Assembly: GCA_001599595.1 (NCBI GenBank) | Contig: BCHH01000008.1 | Span: 478,220 to 542,219 of the forward strand | Length of the DNA stretch: 64,000 bases | Direction: 5' to 3' | From: Beverwykella pulmonaria | Lineage: Eukaryota > Ascomycota > Dothideomycetes > Pleosporales > Melanommataceae | Shown: positions 1 through 10,539 of the stretch, piece after piece | Position numbering within the stretch: position 1 is the first letter of the stretch | How the letters are laid out: every line of letters begins with the position of its first letter | Translations under genes and position numbers: made by a program | Notes under the pieces: model-generated | What the model was told of the DNA's origin: nothing | Databases searched by the model: none | Seen by the model: only the letters and a program-made list of their open reading frames with translations

Positions 1-245
1 GGGAACGTGTGCGCAGGATCGGTGAGAGACCCCCAAGTCGTTGTGCAAGTCGCCATGGGCACTAAGACACCTAGATCATGACCATGTTGGCGTGACGAGG
101 CTTTGAAGTGTGAATGTGAATGCTCTGTCATGTGCCTGGCGTCACGCCCGCATGGAAAGAGCTAAGCTTTCGGCGCGGAATAACGTTTGCCGAGGCAGAC
201 GAACGACAGCTTTCTGAAAACGATCGCAACAGTCATCACCACAAC

Positions 246-2388
246 ATGTCCGCTAGCTATTTTGAGAGGGGTTCTACGCCTACTTCTCAAAACGCTTTCT
301 CTCCTGCGTTTCCATCAATAGGGACGGCCTCTCGGGGCGCCAATGCGCTCTCCAGCAGGATCACCAGCGTGCTCTCCGCATCCTATGCTGACCTCGAAAT
401 CCGCGATGCTTTGGAGACACTTGATTCCCGCGGCGTACGAAATACCGCTGAAACCAGACGCCAAATTCGTTTAGATGTTCAAAAGGAGGTGATTCAGTGC
501 AATGGCGAGATTGTTAAGGATTTTGGCGAAGTTGCGCAGGTGCGTAAACAGCTGATTCGATATGTGTTCGTGCACTGAAGCGTGACAGCAATTGAAACGC
601 ATAGGGACTGCCATCACCAGTCTGAACATGTATTGTGCAGACATGCGAAGCCACATAGCGGCAGCAAACCGGGATACTGGACCTGTTCTGGAGGAAGCAA
701 CTAGTCTTATGAGCCAGAAGACACAGGTCGAAACCAAGCAGCAAATTTTAAGCGCTTTCAAATCACATTTCCTGATTTCGGAAGATGAGGCTACAGTATT
801 GACCTCAACCGCAGAGCCTGTCAATGAAGAATTCTTCCAAACGCTCACAAGAGTGAAGAAGATCCACCATGACTGCCAAGTTCTTTTGGGAACGGAAGAC
901 CAACGACTAGGCTTAGAAGTCCTTGAGCAAAGCTCCAAGCAACTGAATGCTGCTTTCCAAAAGCTGTACCGCTGGATCCAAAGGGAGTTTAAGACGCTGG
1001 ATCTGGAAAATCCGCAGATCAATGCATCGGTGAGAAGATCGTTACGAGTTTTAGCTGAACGGCCCGCCTTATTCCAGAGCTGTCTTGACTTCTTCGCCGA
1101 AGCGCGCGAGAACATACTCTCTGATTCGTTTTATGCGGCTCTGACTGGATCGACATCAGACACACAAAATCTGGCAACGAAGCCAATCGAATTCCAAGCT
1201 CATGATCCCTTACGATACGTTGGTGATATGTTGGCGTGGGCCCATTCAGCTACTGTGTCGGAAAGAGAGGCGTTGGAAGTTCTGTTCATCTCTGATGGTG
1301 ACGAGATCCGACGCTCTATTCAAGCTGGACTGGAGAGTGACCCGTGGCTGCGGCGTGCTGACGGGGATGAGATAGTATTTGATGGAAAGAAGGCCCTAAA
1401 CCAGCTTGTCAGCCGGGACCTGACAAGCGTTGCTCGATTGCTACGCCAACGGACTGAACAAGTGATACAGAGCCATGAGGATGCAACATTGTCATACAAG
1501 ATCGCAAATCTGATTGGCTTCTACAAGAACACATTTTCCAAGCTTCTCGGGGCTGATTCTGAGATCCTGGAGCTTTTCGGCACATTAGAGGGCTCAGCAA
1601 TGAGACAGTTCCGCGGTAACATGAGGGACTATGTTGCGTCCGTCCAAAGCGAATTGGCAGCGGCACCACCAGACATGTCACCTCCGGACTTTTTGGAAGA
1701 AGCTCTCCAGATGCTGAAAGTTCTTGCGAAGAGCTACGATACGTCTATTACCACGGTTGATGATCAAGAAAATGGTTTCCAGCCAGTGCTTGCCGAAGTT
1801 TTGGATCCATTTCTCAGTGGATGCGAGAACCTATACAAAAGGCTACCACAGCCTGACAGCGATATTTTTGCCATCAACTGCCTCATCTCAGCTAAAGTGG
1901 TACTATCACCATACTCATTCACGAGCGCTCGGGCTAGCGAAATGGACGACACGATCGGCGAACATGCGGCCAACCTGATTGCGTACCAGCACCAATATTT
2001 CACTTACACGTCTGGTCTGAACACACTTCTGGAAGCACTTTCGAACATTACGGATTCTACAGAGAGTCTGAAGACCATTCCAGATCTAGACGCATTTAAA
2101 CCCGAGGCACTCGTAGCAGCAAGCCAGCAACTGGACGAGTTCCTCCCATCAGCGCTCATCGACGCAGCAGAAAACCTCAAACGGCTGCGAAACAGGCACA
2201 TGATACAGGAAATCACGGAGGAGGCAGCTGGACGATTCTGTGAAGACTTTGAGTTGGTAGAGAGCAAGATACTTGCTGCAGATGACTTGCTCTACAATGA
2301 TGATGACGAAGAAGAGGAAGAGCCGGCGCCAAGACTCAGAGATATGTTCCCGCGTACAAGTGGGGAGATTCGGGTGCTGTTGAGCTAG
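246..2388 (+). CDS. COG6: Conserved oligomeric Golgi complex subunit 6
   Basis: COG6 belongs to lobe B of the COG tether, which captures vesicles in retrograde intra-Golgi traffic at the cytosolic face of the Golgi. Two exons, 246-539 and 589-2388, join in phase 0 across a 49-nt intron (gtgcgt donor, cag acceptor) and give 697 residues, the usual length for fungal Cog6. The join reads FGEVAQ then QLKRIG. After it comes the long helical body typical of the family, with stretches such as [15 protein letters not shown] and [12 protein letters not shown]. An acidic patch (DDDEEEEE) lies about 20 residues before the end. The ATG at 246 is the first that keeps the family N-terminus; the ATG at 120 would add 42 unrelated residues. 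The family call rests on recognition of the conserved body, not on a search. Confidence 0.93.
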
Positions 2389-2530
2389 GAAAGGAACAGA
2401 GCCTGATTATCTACATGGAATCAAGAACGGTCTTGCTGCTGCTCCCGTATGGTCCATCTCTTCCATGACCTTGCATTGGTGGTAGCTTATCCTGATGATG
2501 CTTCGTTGATGTCGTGACTCGCGAATGTTC

Positions 2531-2969
2531 TCAGGTCTGGGGCTTTTTCTTCTCCCACTCCTCGGGCGTGTGGCACTTTGGCGTCCAAGCATGTATCGCT
2601 GCGATCTCTTCCTTGAGCGTTGTATTCACGAGTCGGTGTCTGGCCAGCGTCGTCTTCTTTGCGAATTGCGGCGACACAATGATTGCCTCGTACATTTGCC
2701 CACACCCACCTGCAGAATACATCAGCACGAGCCCTCCGATTCGACACCGTGACAACCTCCAAACCTCCTTAGATAGAAAGCAATTTCTTACCGCTCAAAT
2801 CCTCAATCTCCACATGTGTAGCGCCCAGCCCCTCCACCAGTTTCTTCCTCAACCCCTCAATCGTGACACCCGAGCTCGCGGGCTTAGAATCTGCATTCTC
2901 ACTCATGATCGTGTCCGGGTCGACAGCGAGCTTGTCGAGAGATTTGTAGAGTTGGTGTCGCGGGTCCAT
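2531..2969 (-). CDS. BolA-family protein, Fra2-like iron regulator
   Basis: BolA2/Fra2 proteins bind monothiol glutaredoxins (Grx3/4) through a shared 2Fe-2S cluster and pass on cytosolic iron status. Exons are complement(2792-2969) and complement(2531-2709). Splicing restores the BolA signature [15 protein letters not shown], followed by [19 protein letters not shown] with the invariant His that ligates the cluster. The product is 118 residues. The first Met (MDPRHQ) adds a leader of about 19 residues before MSENAD, which could be the true start of a purely cytosolic form; the longer reading frame upstream is not needed. The gene is divergent from the NIF3-like gene, with 179 bp between the start codons, so the two probably share a promoter. 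Confidence 0.9.
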
Positions 2970-3148
2970 GGTGCCGGCCGCTCTTATATTGGAAATCCAA
3001 AGTTCGGATCTGATAAGATGTGATGGATGACGTGATGGCGGGGTGTGGCGCCGATGCAGGGACCTGGGAAGGTTGTCGGTGGAATGAGCTCTGGAGTTTG
3101 GGGGACAGAAACGCACTGCATGTTGCGCCGACTCTACAACGCACTTTC

Positions 3149-4309
3149 ATGATGAGTGCTACAACAACGATCGCGCCCTTCTCACACGCCGTTGTGCGGG
3201 CAATGCGGAAGCTGTAAGCTGTCCTTTTCGTCCTGCCCAAACACCAAAATGCTCACAAATGGCCTAGCTATCCGCAAGCTCTCGCCGACAGCTCCTGGGA
3301 CAACACCGGGCTCCTCCTCGAAGCGCCCTTTGTGCCCTCCCGCCGCCTAGCCAACACCGCCCTACTCACCATCGACCTCACGAAAGCCGTCGCCGACGAA
3401 GCCATCGCGCGCCAAACCTCCATAATAATCGCATACCACCCGATCATCTTCCGCGGGCTCAAGTCGCTCACACTCGCAAACTCACAGCAGCAGACATTGC
3501 TACGGCTCGCGAGTCATGGAATCAGCGTATACAGCCCACACACTGCGGTCGACGCCGCACCAGGTGGCCTGGGCGACTGGCTCGCAGACATCGTGACGGG
3601 GATGAGGACAAGCTTTGCGGGCACAGACTCCGGTGCAGACACACCGTTAGGGAAGAGGGACGATGACCCCTTTGTCGAGAAGAAACGGTCAGTCTACACT
3701 CTCCACAACCACCCCAGCCAAGCCACCTTCCGCCTCTCCAACGAGCCGTCCCCAACCACAACCACGATCCCACACACACGCCGGCCAATCATTCCCCAGT
3801 CTCCCGAGATAGAGTCACATCCTGGCGCCGGCATGGGTCGGATTGTTACGTTCAGCCAACCGCAGCCCCTCGCCATGCTCCTCGACCGCATCGGAAAGGG
3901 CATGAACAACCCTAAAGGCTTCCCCATCGCCATCCCCCAGTCCTTGTCAATATCCGACATCAGCATCTCCAGTGTTGGGATTTGCGCCGGGTCAGGTGGT
4001 TCTCTCCTCGCGAACCTCGATGTAGATTTGCTGTTTACGGGCGAGATGAGCCATCACGAGGCACTGGCGGCGATTGAGAAGGGCCAGGTGGTTATTACTC
4101 TTTTTCATAGTAATTCGGAACGCGGGTTTCTATGTGAGGTGTTGAGAGAGCAGTTGGAGGAGGCCGTGGAGGGGGAGTGGGGAAAGGTTAGGGAGGAGGA
4201 AAGCGGGAAAGAGGAGCTAAAAGAGGCGTTGGAAGACGAGGAGTTCGAGGTGCTGGTTAGTGAGGTGGATAGGGATCCCTATGGGATTGTGGTGCTGAAA
4301 GCGGATTAA
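3149..4309 (+). CDS. NIF3-like (DUF34) metal-binding protein
   Basis: NIF3/DUF34 proteins are conserved from bacteria to humans. Several resemble GTP cyclohydrolase I type 2 by annotation, but their true reaction is unsettled. Exons 3149-3213 and 3268-4309 join to read RKL YPQALADSSWDNTGLLLEA, the family opening, in a 368-residue product. Metal-ligand motifs are visible: AYHPIIF near residue 79, SPHTAVD near 113, GEMSHHE, and FHSNSERG near the end. A low-complexity insert rich in Thr and Pro (about residues 150-200) separates the two halves, as in other fungal members. The C-terminus is a charged Glu-rich helix before a final PYGIVVLKAD. Two adjacent ATGs (3149, 3152) are possible starts, and a later start at MRKL is also conceivable. 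Confidence 0.9.
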
Positions 4310-4572
4310 GAGGAGCGTGATGGATCAATGATCAGTATGATACCAAAAAGTTTCAGCAATGCATTCTGTGCTTCTAGTCTGCATATATAAAGTTGCATGA
4401 CATTGCAAATAGAGTTTGTCCTTTCTATCCAAACAACCTTGCTTGAGCACGGTTCGAGGTTGCAAAAACTAGTCAATGACGCCTGCTTCAAAATGCTCGC
4501 CCCCACCATCGCCCCTCACCCACATATAAATTCACGCCCTATACCCAACCAACAAAATAGCCTCACACCAGC

Positions 4573-4577
4573 AAAAA
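4573..4577 (-). terminator. RNA polymerase III terminator of the tRNA-Asn gene
   Basis: Five T residues on the transcribed-sense minus strand, 11 nt downstream of the discriminator base, are the standard Pol III stop signal. There is no other T run of this length between it and the tRNA. Confidence 0.75.
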
Positions 4578-4588
4578 GAGAACTAGAA

Positions 4589-4685
4589 CTCCCCCGGATG
4601 GGCTCGAACCATCAGCCTCCCGATCGCCCGTCACTGTTTCCAGTAGTTAACAGTCGGACGCGCTAGCCAATTGCGCCACGGAGGA
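4589..4685 (-). tRNA. tRNA-Asn (GTT) with 23-nt intron
   Basis: The cloverleaf folds by hand on the minus strand. The acceptor stem is TCCTCCG pairing with CGGGGGA (one T-G), with discriminator G. The D-arm is GCGC..GCGC, the anticodon stem TCCGA/TCGGG, and the T-arm GATGG-TTCGAGC-CCATC with a 5-nt variable loop. The loop reads C-T-GTT-A, then a 23-nt intron at the canonical position 37/38 (plus-strand 4625-4647), then A. The anticodon is plus-strand 4649-4651. The mature tRNA would be 74 nt before CCA. A run of five T on the minus strand lies 11 nt past the 3' end. Confidence 0.93.
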
Positions 4686-5507
4686 TGTCAACTTTTGATG
4701 GAAAGTCAGTGGCTTTGGTTCCTGAATTTGGACGACCTTGAAAATTAAGAGGATGTTATACTAGAGAAGTAGCCGATAATAAAAGAAGTTGAACTTGGGG
4801 ATGTTGAGCTGTCGGTATGGTGCGAATTTTGGAGTGCATGAGGTAATGTGGGCATGACCCACAGCCGAGGCCGGCTTACGGTTCTCAGGGTGGGATATCT
4901 AATTGCGTGCATGGCAGAATGATACTAGATGGATTTATTAAATCAAAACATGCAAAACTACATAAGGGAGGCTCTGCTTATCCTGATGAAAAGGTTACCT
5001 TGTGTTCTACAAAATGCACTACTATTAAGTACAACACAAGTAGCACCTTTGTGTCGAATGTATATGCATCTAACTCTGTATACTTAGATACGCTTTCCCA
5101 CAGAAGAAACTATCTGAGGAATATAATATATATGAGGTCCCATTCATTGTCTGGTCAATTGACTTCGTCTGGCGCGAGTTTATGGCTGAGTAATGATATA
5201 CTGACGAAGCATTCTGCTTTGTCTTGTAGTCAAACAGTCTATATTTATCTTCTCTCTTGTCTTCATCGAACTAGGTGTTCTATAAAGTGCACAACTTCAG
5301 CAAGAATCGAAAAATAGCAGAATCATATTTCGTCAAATGATCACAATCACGTGCAAATTTCTATTGGGTTAGTGCCTCGTTTACGTGCCAAGAGTTTCCA
5401 CGCACATTTCGCTTTCGCAATCTTCAAACTCCGCCGACAAACACAACGACTCTACCGGAGCGCACCAACACCACCAGGAATCACAAGAACACCTCCTGAG
5501 CGCAAAG
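4686..5507. other. Gene-free AT-rich stretch upstream of the tRNA and of RPL30
   Basis: No convincing coding sequence. The part from about 4900 to 5340 is clearly richer in A+T than its neighbours. It holds an 8-bp inverted repeat (CTTGTGTT at 4999-5006, AACACAAG at 5033-5040) and two copies of a 21-nt near-direct repeat (5002-5022 and 5275-5295, 18 of 21 identical). A 136-codon open frame at 4907-5317 is compositionally unlike protein. The last 150 bp before the RPL30 ATG is pyrimidine/CA-rich, as expected of a ribosomal protein gene leader. A decayed insertion next to a tRNA gene is one explanation. Confidence 0.4.
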
Positions 5508-6149
5508 ATGGCACCCAAGAAAGCTAAGAAGACCGCCGACTCCATCAACTCGCGCCTGGCGCTTGTGATGAAATCCGGAAAGTGAGTCCATCTCTAGCTC
5601 TGCGTCGCAGTGAAGTGCAGTTGAGCAGCAAGCTAATCATGATCAAATTTAGGGTCACGCTGGGCTACAAGTCAACTCTCAAGAGTCTGCGATCCGGAAA
5701 GGCGAAGCTGGTACGTCCTGAACTGTGACTTGCGCAAAGACACCAGCTAAACGGGCTCCAGGTCATCATCGCCGGCAACACGCCCCCTCTGAGAAAGTCT
5801 GAGCTCGAGTACTACGCCATGTTGTCCAAGACCTCTGTCCACCACTTCTCCGGAAACAACGTACGTGAAGCGATCTCGATCCATTCTCATGGCCTAACGA
5901 CGAGATACTTTGAGGGTTCTCTGAGGGCTGGCCCTGAGAAGAGGTCTTTTCAGACTTCGGAGGGCTATCAACTAATTTATCTTGAAAACAGATCGAGCTG
6001 GGCACTGCCTGTGGTAAGCTCTTCCGCTGCGCTACCATGGCCATCCTCGACGCTGGTAAGTGACATTTTGATACCCGTTCTCTAAGCTTATATGGTATCT
6101 AACTTACCCTACAGGTGACTCCGATATTCTCAGCACCAACCCCGCGTAA
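5508..6149 (+). CDS. RPL30: 60S ribosomal protein L30 (eL30)
   Basis: eL30 is a small protein of the large ribosomal subunit; in yeast it also autoregulates splicing of its own transcript. Five exons, 5508-5581, 5653-5710, 5762-5860, 5992-6055 and 6115-6149, give 109 residues. The sequence is unmistakable: [20 protein letters not shown], then [59 protein letters not shown], and [19 protein letters not shown]. Every junction has GT..AG ends and the frame closes exactly. Intron 3 is the longest at 131 nt. The gene is followed in tandem by RPL10 after 476 bp. Confidence 0.97.
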
Positions 6150-6625
6150 ATTACAGAGGACATGGCTATGGGTGGAAAGGGCAGATAGTTCAGTAAGCAC
6201 GGCGAATCCCGTCGTGCGCGATCCAATGCAATGGAAGCATTTATGCGCCACAAAGGCATCCTCACTATGACTCTTCTATGACTGTGTCGGCTCTCGGTGC
6301 TTTCGTACAAAGTGAAATTGGTTGCTTTCAAATCCAACTGAAACTCTCAAACGCCAAGCTATACTATTCCCTATGAAGACTAGCGCTCCCACACTTCGCG
6401 TGGCGGGAGTATTGTAAATCAAAGACCACCTTCTACCGACTTTACACTTCGACCTCCCCTCCCACCACCACCACATATAAGTCTAGGGTAGGCGCTTCAC
6501 TCTCTTCCGTTGCTTTTGAAGATTCTGTATTGACACTCTCGCGCAGTAACGACGCTTTGCTCCCCAGAAATTCGTTGTCGAACACCCAGCTCATTGATTT
6601 GAAATCAGATTCCAACACCGACACA
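6150..6625 (+). other. RPL30 3' region and RPL10 promoter/leader
   Basis: No gene seen. The last 150 bp before the RPL10 ATG is rich in C and T with a TATA-like ACATATAAG around 6472-6480. This is consistent with a ribosomal protein gene promoter and 5' leader. No tRNA or snoRNA structure was recognised. Confidence 0.4.
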
Positions 6626-7420
6626 ATGGCCAGGAGACCCGCCCGCTGCTACCGGTACTGCAAAAACAAGCCGGTATGTTCATAGCTACTCGGAAACAGC
6701 ATTTTTGAGAGAATATCACAGAACTGATTTTTGGCCCAGTACCCCAAGTCCCGCTTCAACCGTGGTGTACCCGACCCCAAGATCCGCATCTTCGATCTTG
6801 GCCGCAAGCGCGCCAACGTCGACGAGTTCCCTCTATGCATTCACCTGGTGTCCAACGAGTACGAGCAGCTGTCGTCTGAGGCCCTCGAGGCCGCCCGTAT
6901 CTGCGCCAACAAGTATATGGTCAAGACCGCCGGAAAGGAATCGTTCCATCTGCGTGTGCGCGCCCACCCGTACCACGTAGTGCGCATCAACAAGATGTTG
7001 TCGTGCGCTGGTGCCGATAGACTGCAGACGGGCATGCGTGGTGCTTTTGGGAAACCCAACGGAACAGTTGCGCGTATCAACATTGGCCAGATCATTCTGT
7101 CGCTCCGAACGAAGGACTCACTCCGTGCCAACGCTCTTGAGGCGCTCCGACGATCTCAGTACAAGGTGCGTTACCACCACCATATTTTCGCTTTCGTGCT
7201 TGTAGAACACGTACTGATGTGAGAATAGTTCCCTGGCCGCCAAAAGATCATCGTCTCCAAGAACTGGGGCTTTACCAACCTCCGCCGCGAAGACTACGTC
7301 ACTAAGCGCCAGGAGGGCAAGATCAAGATCGACGGCGCCTACGTCCAGTTCCTCCGCAACAAGGGTAACCTCGAGACCAACATCAAGCGCTTCCCGACCG
7401 CGTTCGAGCAAGAGGCTTAG
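6626..7420 (+). CDS. RPL10: 60S ribosomal protein L10 (uL16, QM family)
   Basis: uL16 joins late to the 60S subunit and shapes the tRNA-binding corridor. Exons 6626-6673, 6740-7165 and 7229-7420 give 221 residues, the standard eukaryotic length. It opens [20 protein letters not shown] and continues [38 protein letters not shown] and [20 protein letters not shown] (the flexible P-site loop region). It ends with the fungal tail after [13 protein letters not shown]. Introns are 66 and 63 nt. Codon use is biased toward C-ending codons, as expected for a highly expressed gene. Confidence 0.97.
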
Positions 7421-7906
7421 GTTTTCTCTGGGCAATTTCGAATCGAAGGACAGCAGATTATGGTTGCTTGAGAGGAGTAGGTACTGGCTATGGCGTGGAT
7501 TGCTTTCACTTTTTTCTCTCGTCACGGATGAGGGTTTGATGGAGAGATTCCACAGAAATCTGTGGAGAGCTGCTAAAATATAACCTGACAACGACAATGA
7601 AAACGGCATAAACAATCTTGGTCTTCCAGAGCTTTGAATCTTTAATTTACGTGCTTGACTAAATATTTAACGATTACATATTACCCGCCCGCCCTCACTC
7701 TTGGATATCATAGCAAACCATAAACAGCAATCCACCAGACTAGCTGTGTGGTCACAAACTGAAGAAAATAGCAACTCTAAAATGCCTCGTAATTTGTCTG
7801 TGCAATATCAATTTTCTCCCCACTCCTTAAGCGCATAGCCGAGGATATTACGCAAAATGCTGTGCGCCTCCAAGGGTAGTAGTTCTCTACCCAAATGCAC
7901 CATCAC
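7421..7906. other. Convergent 3' region between RPL10 and the mucin-like gene
   Basis: Nothing coding is seen. The stretch holds the 3' ends of two converging genes and is AT-rich around 7620-7860, as expected for 3' UTR and polyadenylation sequence. Confidence 0.4.
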
Positions 7907-9481
7907 TCAGGCCGTCACAGTAGCCGTCACAGTCTCCGTCACAGTCTCCTTCTCCGTAACCGTCTCCGTAATCGTAAAGATCTGCGACTTCGGAATCGGC
8001 GTTACGATCAACCGGCCCTCAGATGTCGAACTCGGTGCTGAGGCTGGCGGCGCAGGAACTGGAGCTGTAGGTGCGGGCGGCGGTGGCGGTAGTGGCGGTG
8101 GCGGAATTTGGCTCGTGGCAGGTGGTGGTGCGGCGATTGCCGTTGTTGTCGGTTTGGGAATTGGAGCGGTGGTGTTGGGCTCTGGTGGAGGGAGCATCGG
8201 CGGATTTGATGCCGAGGGGAGGGGCGCAGGCATCGGGAAGATTGAACTACTGGGACGGACAGCAGTAGATGATGTTACTACAACAACGGGTGGGAGAGCG
8301 AGAGAGGTTGAGGGTAGCGGGGGTCCGGCGGCTGATGATGAGGGCAGGGGCTGTTGACTTTGGGGTGGAGTGGTGGCGGTGGGGAGGATGTTCGTTGCGA
8401 TAGAGGTTGGGGGTAGGAGGGTAGTGTACTCTGTTTTCGTAATTGTGATGATTAAGGGCCCGGGGATGGTCGTTGGGGCAATGGAACCGGTTGAGCTGCT
8501 TGACGAGCTGAACGAGGAGCTGGGTGCGGGCGCATTGGAGGCTGTGGATGACGGTTTGGGGTGGAAGAAACTGAAACCTGGGAGGCCTCCAGTTGGATTG
8601 ATGATAGATGAGCTACTGGGGAGCGGAAGCGCTCCGGATAGTTGAGTAGATGGCTTTAGGGCGGTGCTGGGGATTGGAAGGACCTGAGATGTGTTTGGAA
8701 TTGCCAGTGTTGATGTGGTTACTCTGGAGCTGGTGACAGGTAGTCCGGAGCTGACGACTGGTACACCGGTATTGATGAGCCCAGTATCAGAACTAAGGAC
8801 CGTGGTCGCTTGAATGGAGCTCTTCGTTATTGGCGGTACGTATGTAAATTCGGGTACAGATCTTGTTCGACTGAATCCAGACGGTCCAGTGACCTTGGAC
8901 GTTGCAATAGATGGAACACCAGATTGCACAATGGACGGAGCAGCTGATGTAGATGCGGCCTCACTAGTCAAAGCCGTGGAAGTAGGCTCTGGTACTAGTG
9001 TCAAAGGCTCTTTGGTGATGAAGGAGGTGGAAAAGACGAGCATTTCGGACTCTGTGATGATGGGCCGCCCATCCGGTAGCAAAAAGGTAATAGCCGCTTG
9101 AGTCCGTGTGAAGACTGTGAGTTGTATAGGTGTGACGATGACTTCTGCAGATTCTGCATTGGCGAGCAATTCAGATGTCGTTTTTGGGAGCAGAGCACTA
9201 GACTGCGTAATTGGTGGTTTGGGTAATGCTAAAGATGTCGATGGTGTAAAAGTTGATGCCTCTACAAGTGTGGATGTTACTTCAAGAGCATCAGTGAGGC
9301 TTGTAGAAGCTATTGACGAAGTGTTTTGGAAACGAGGAAAGCTGTTTAACGTTAGAAGCAGTCAACTTGAGTTCGCGTGTTTATTGGCCTACTTTTGTCT
9401 TCTGTAATGCTGTGGTACCGGTCCTGCAATTACAACTGTTGAACACGCTGCCAGCAGCCATAACGACCCAAAGACGGCCAT
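7907..9481 (-). CDS. Secreted Ser/Thr/Pro-rich mucin-like protein
   Basis: Exons complement(9393-9481) and complement(7907-9341) join across a 51-nt intron with a canonical CTAAC branch point and give 507 residues. Residues 1-20 (MAVFGSLWLLAACSTVVIAG) form a clear signal peptide, followed by PVPQHYRRQ, which has a possible dibasic processing site. The rest is almost entirely Ser, Thr, Pro, Val and Ala, including SSSSFSSSSSS, polyproline runs and a final TVT/TET-rich tail, which predicts heavy O-mannosylation. There is no cysteine-rich domain and no obvious C-terminal GPI signal. The role is unknown: cell wall or extracellular matrix is inference. Such proteins evolve quickly, so homologs may be hard to align. 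Confidence 0.75.
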
Positions 9482-10539
9482 CTTCAAGACAGCGATCGCA
9501 ATTAGAGAAATCAAAGTTTCGACGAGATGAGAGAAATTTTGCAAAAAACGCGCGCTTGGACTCAGAAACGAAAGAAGTGAGAGAAACGGACGAAACAGAC
9601 TGGGGAACTGAGGAATTATGAGGGAAACAATCGACAGGACTGAAAGAGACAGAGAACGCAACAAGGAGAAACAAAAGGAAAGAAATCGTTTGTCTCAAAC
9701 AAACGACAGGACAGACCTCAGTGTGAGGCTACAGAACAGCTGTGAGCAACTCTCTGGTGCTTGGGTTGCTCTGCGGTTTTGAAGCTCCACTAGCCGCTGT
9801 TTGACTTGAAAATAGATGCCTAGGCGGCACTGGTGGAGATGGCCTTTAATTTTGATGTGCTACGGGGAATATTCGAAAGTCTTAACGGGCTCCTGTGGCA
9901 CTGGATATCGATGGTTCCTGGAAGTGTGGAATCGTTTCAGCGTGTAGCCAGTCGGAAGCGGCACCACCAATCATCGTGGGGCGATCCTGGGAAGCGCCGC
10001 CCTCTCAAGACCGTGCACCATCTCCAGAAATAGGTTTAAAGCTCGGCATCTGGATAGAATGGCTGGCAAATCCATCTCATCTTGCGAAGACGGTCGCGGA
10101 TGGCACGATGGTGGAGAGATATACGGATTCTCCATCGATAAAGAGGCGTCGCTGAGTCCCATCCGTTTCCTGTGTGCCCAATGCTCTTTTTATCACCCTT
10201 TCGGCAGCGAAACCTACTTCTACGCATCACTCATATCAGAGACACTAAGAAGGCAATGTAGCGGGTGGGGGTGAATGGCAATGAGATGCGTGAAAGTAGT
10301 GGCGGCTGGAGAGCTGCCTGAACATTGGAAGCTCCAAGTTGTTCACAGATCACGTGCCAACATGGCCTTAGCGCGTCTCCAGGGCAACCCGCACGGAAAG
10401 CAACGAACAACAATTTCGCCTGGGATGGGCCTTTTCCACCTCAGAGCTTCGACGTCAAATCCGGTCCGCCATTCTTTTGTCTCTCGACGCCAACATTGTT
10501 CCTCCCCATCCTTCCTCCCACTCTTCTAATATCTCTACC
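9482..10539. other. Divergent intergenic region between mucin-like gene and kinesin
   Basis: No supported gene in about 1.06 kb; short open frames on both strands look random. The last 80 bp before the kinesin ATG is strongly C/T-rich, typical of a fungal leader. It should hold both promoters. Confidence 0.4.

Noticed and set aside
4907..5317. 136-codon open frame in the AT-rich patch
   Set aside because: Composition (Ser/Thr/Tyr/Ile from AT-rich codons) and lack of any family resemblance suggest a chance frame.
5861..5991. Possible snoRNA in RPL30 intron 3
   Set aside because: No C box (RTGATGA) or paired C'/D' boxes could be found; a lone CTGA is not enough.
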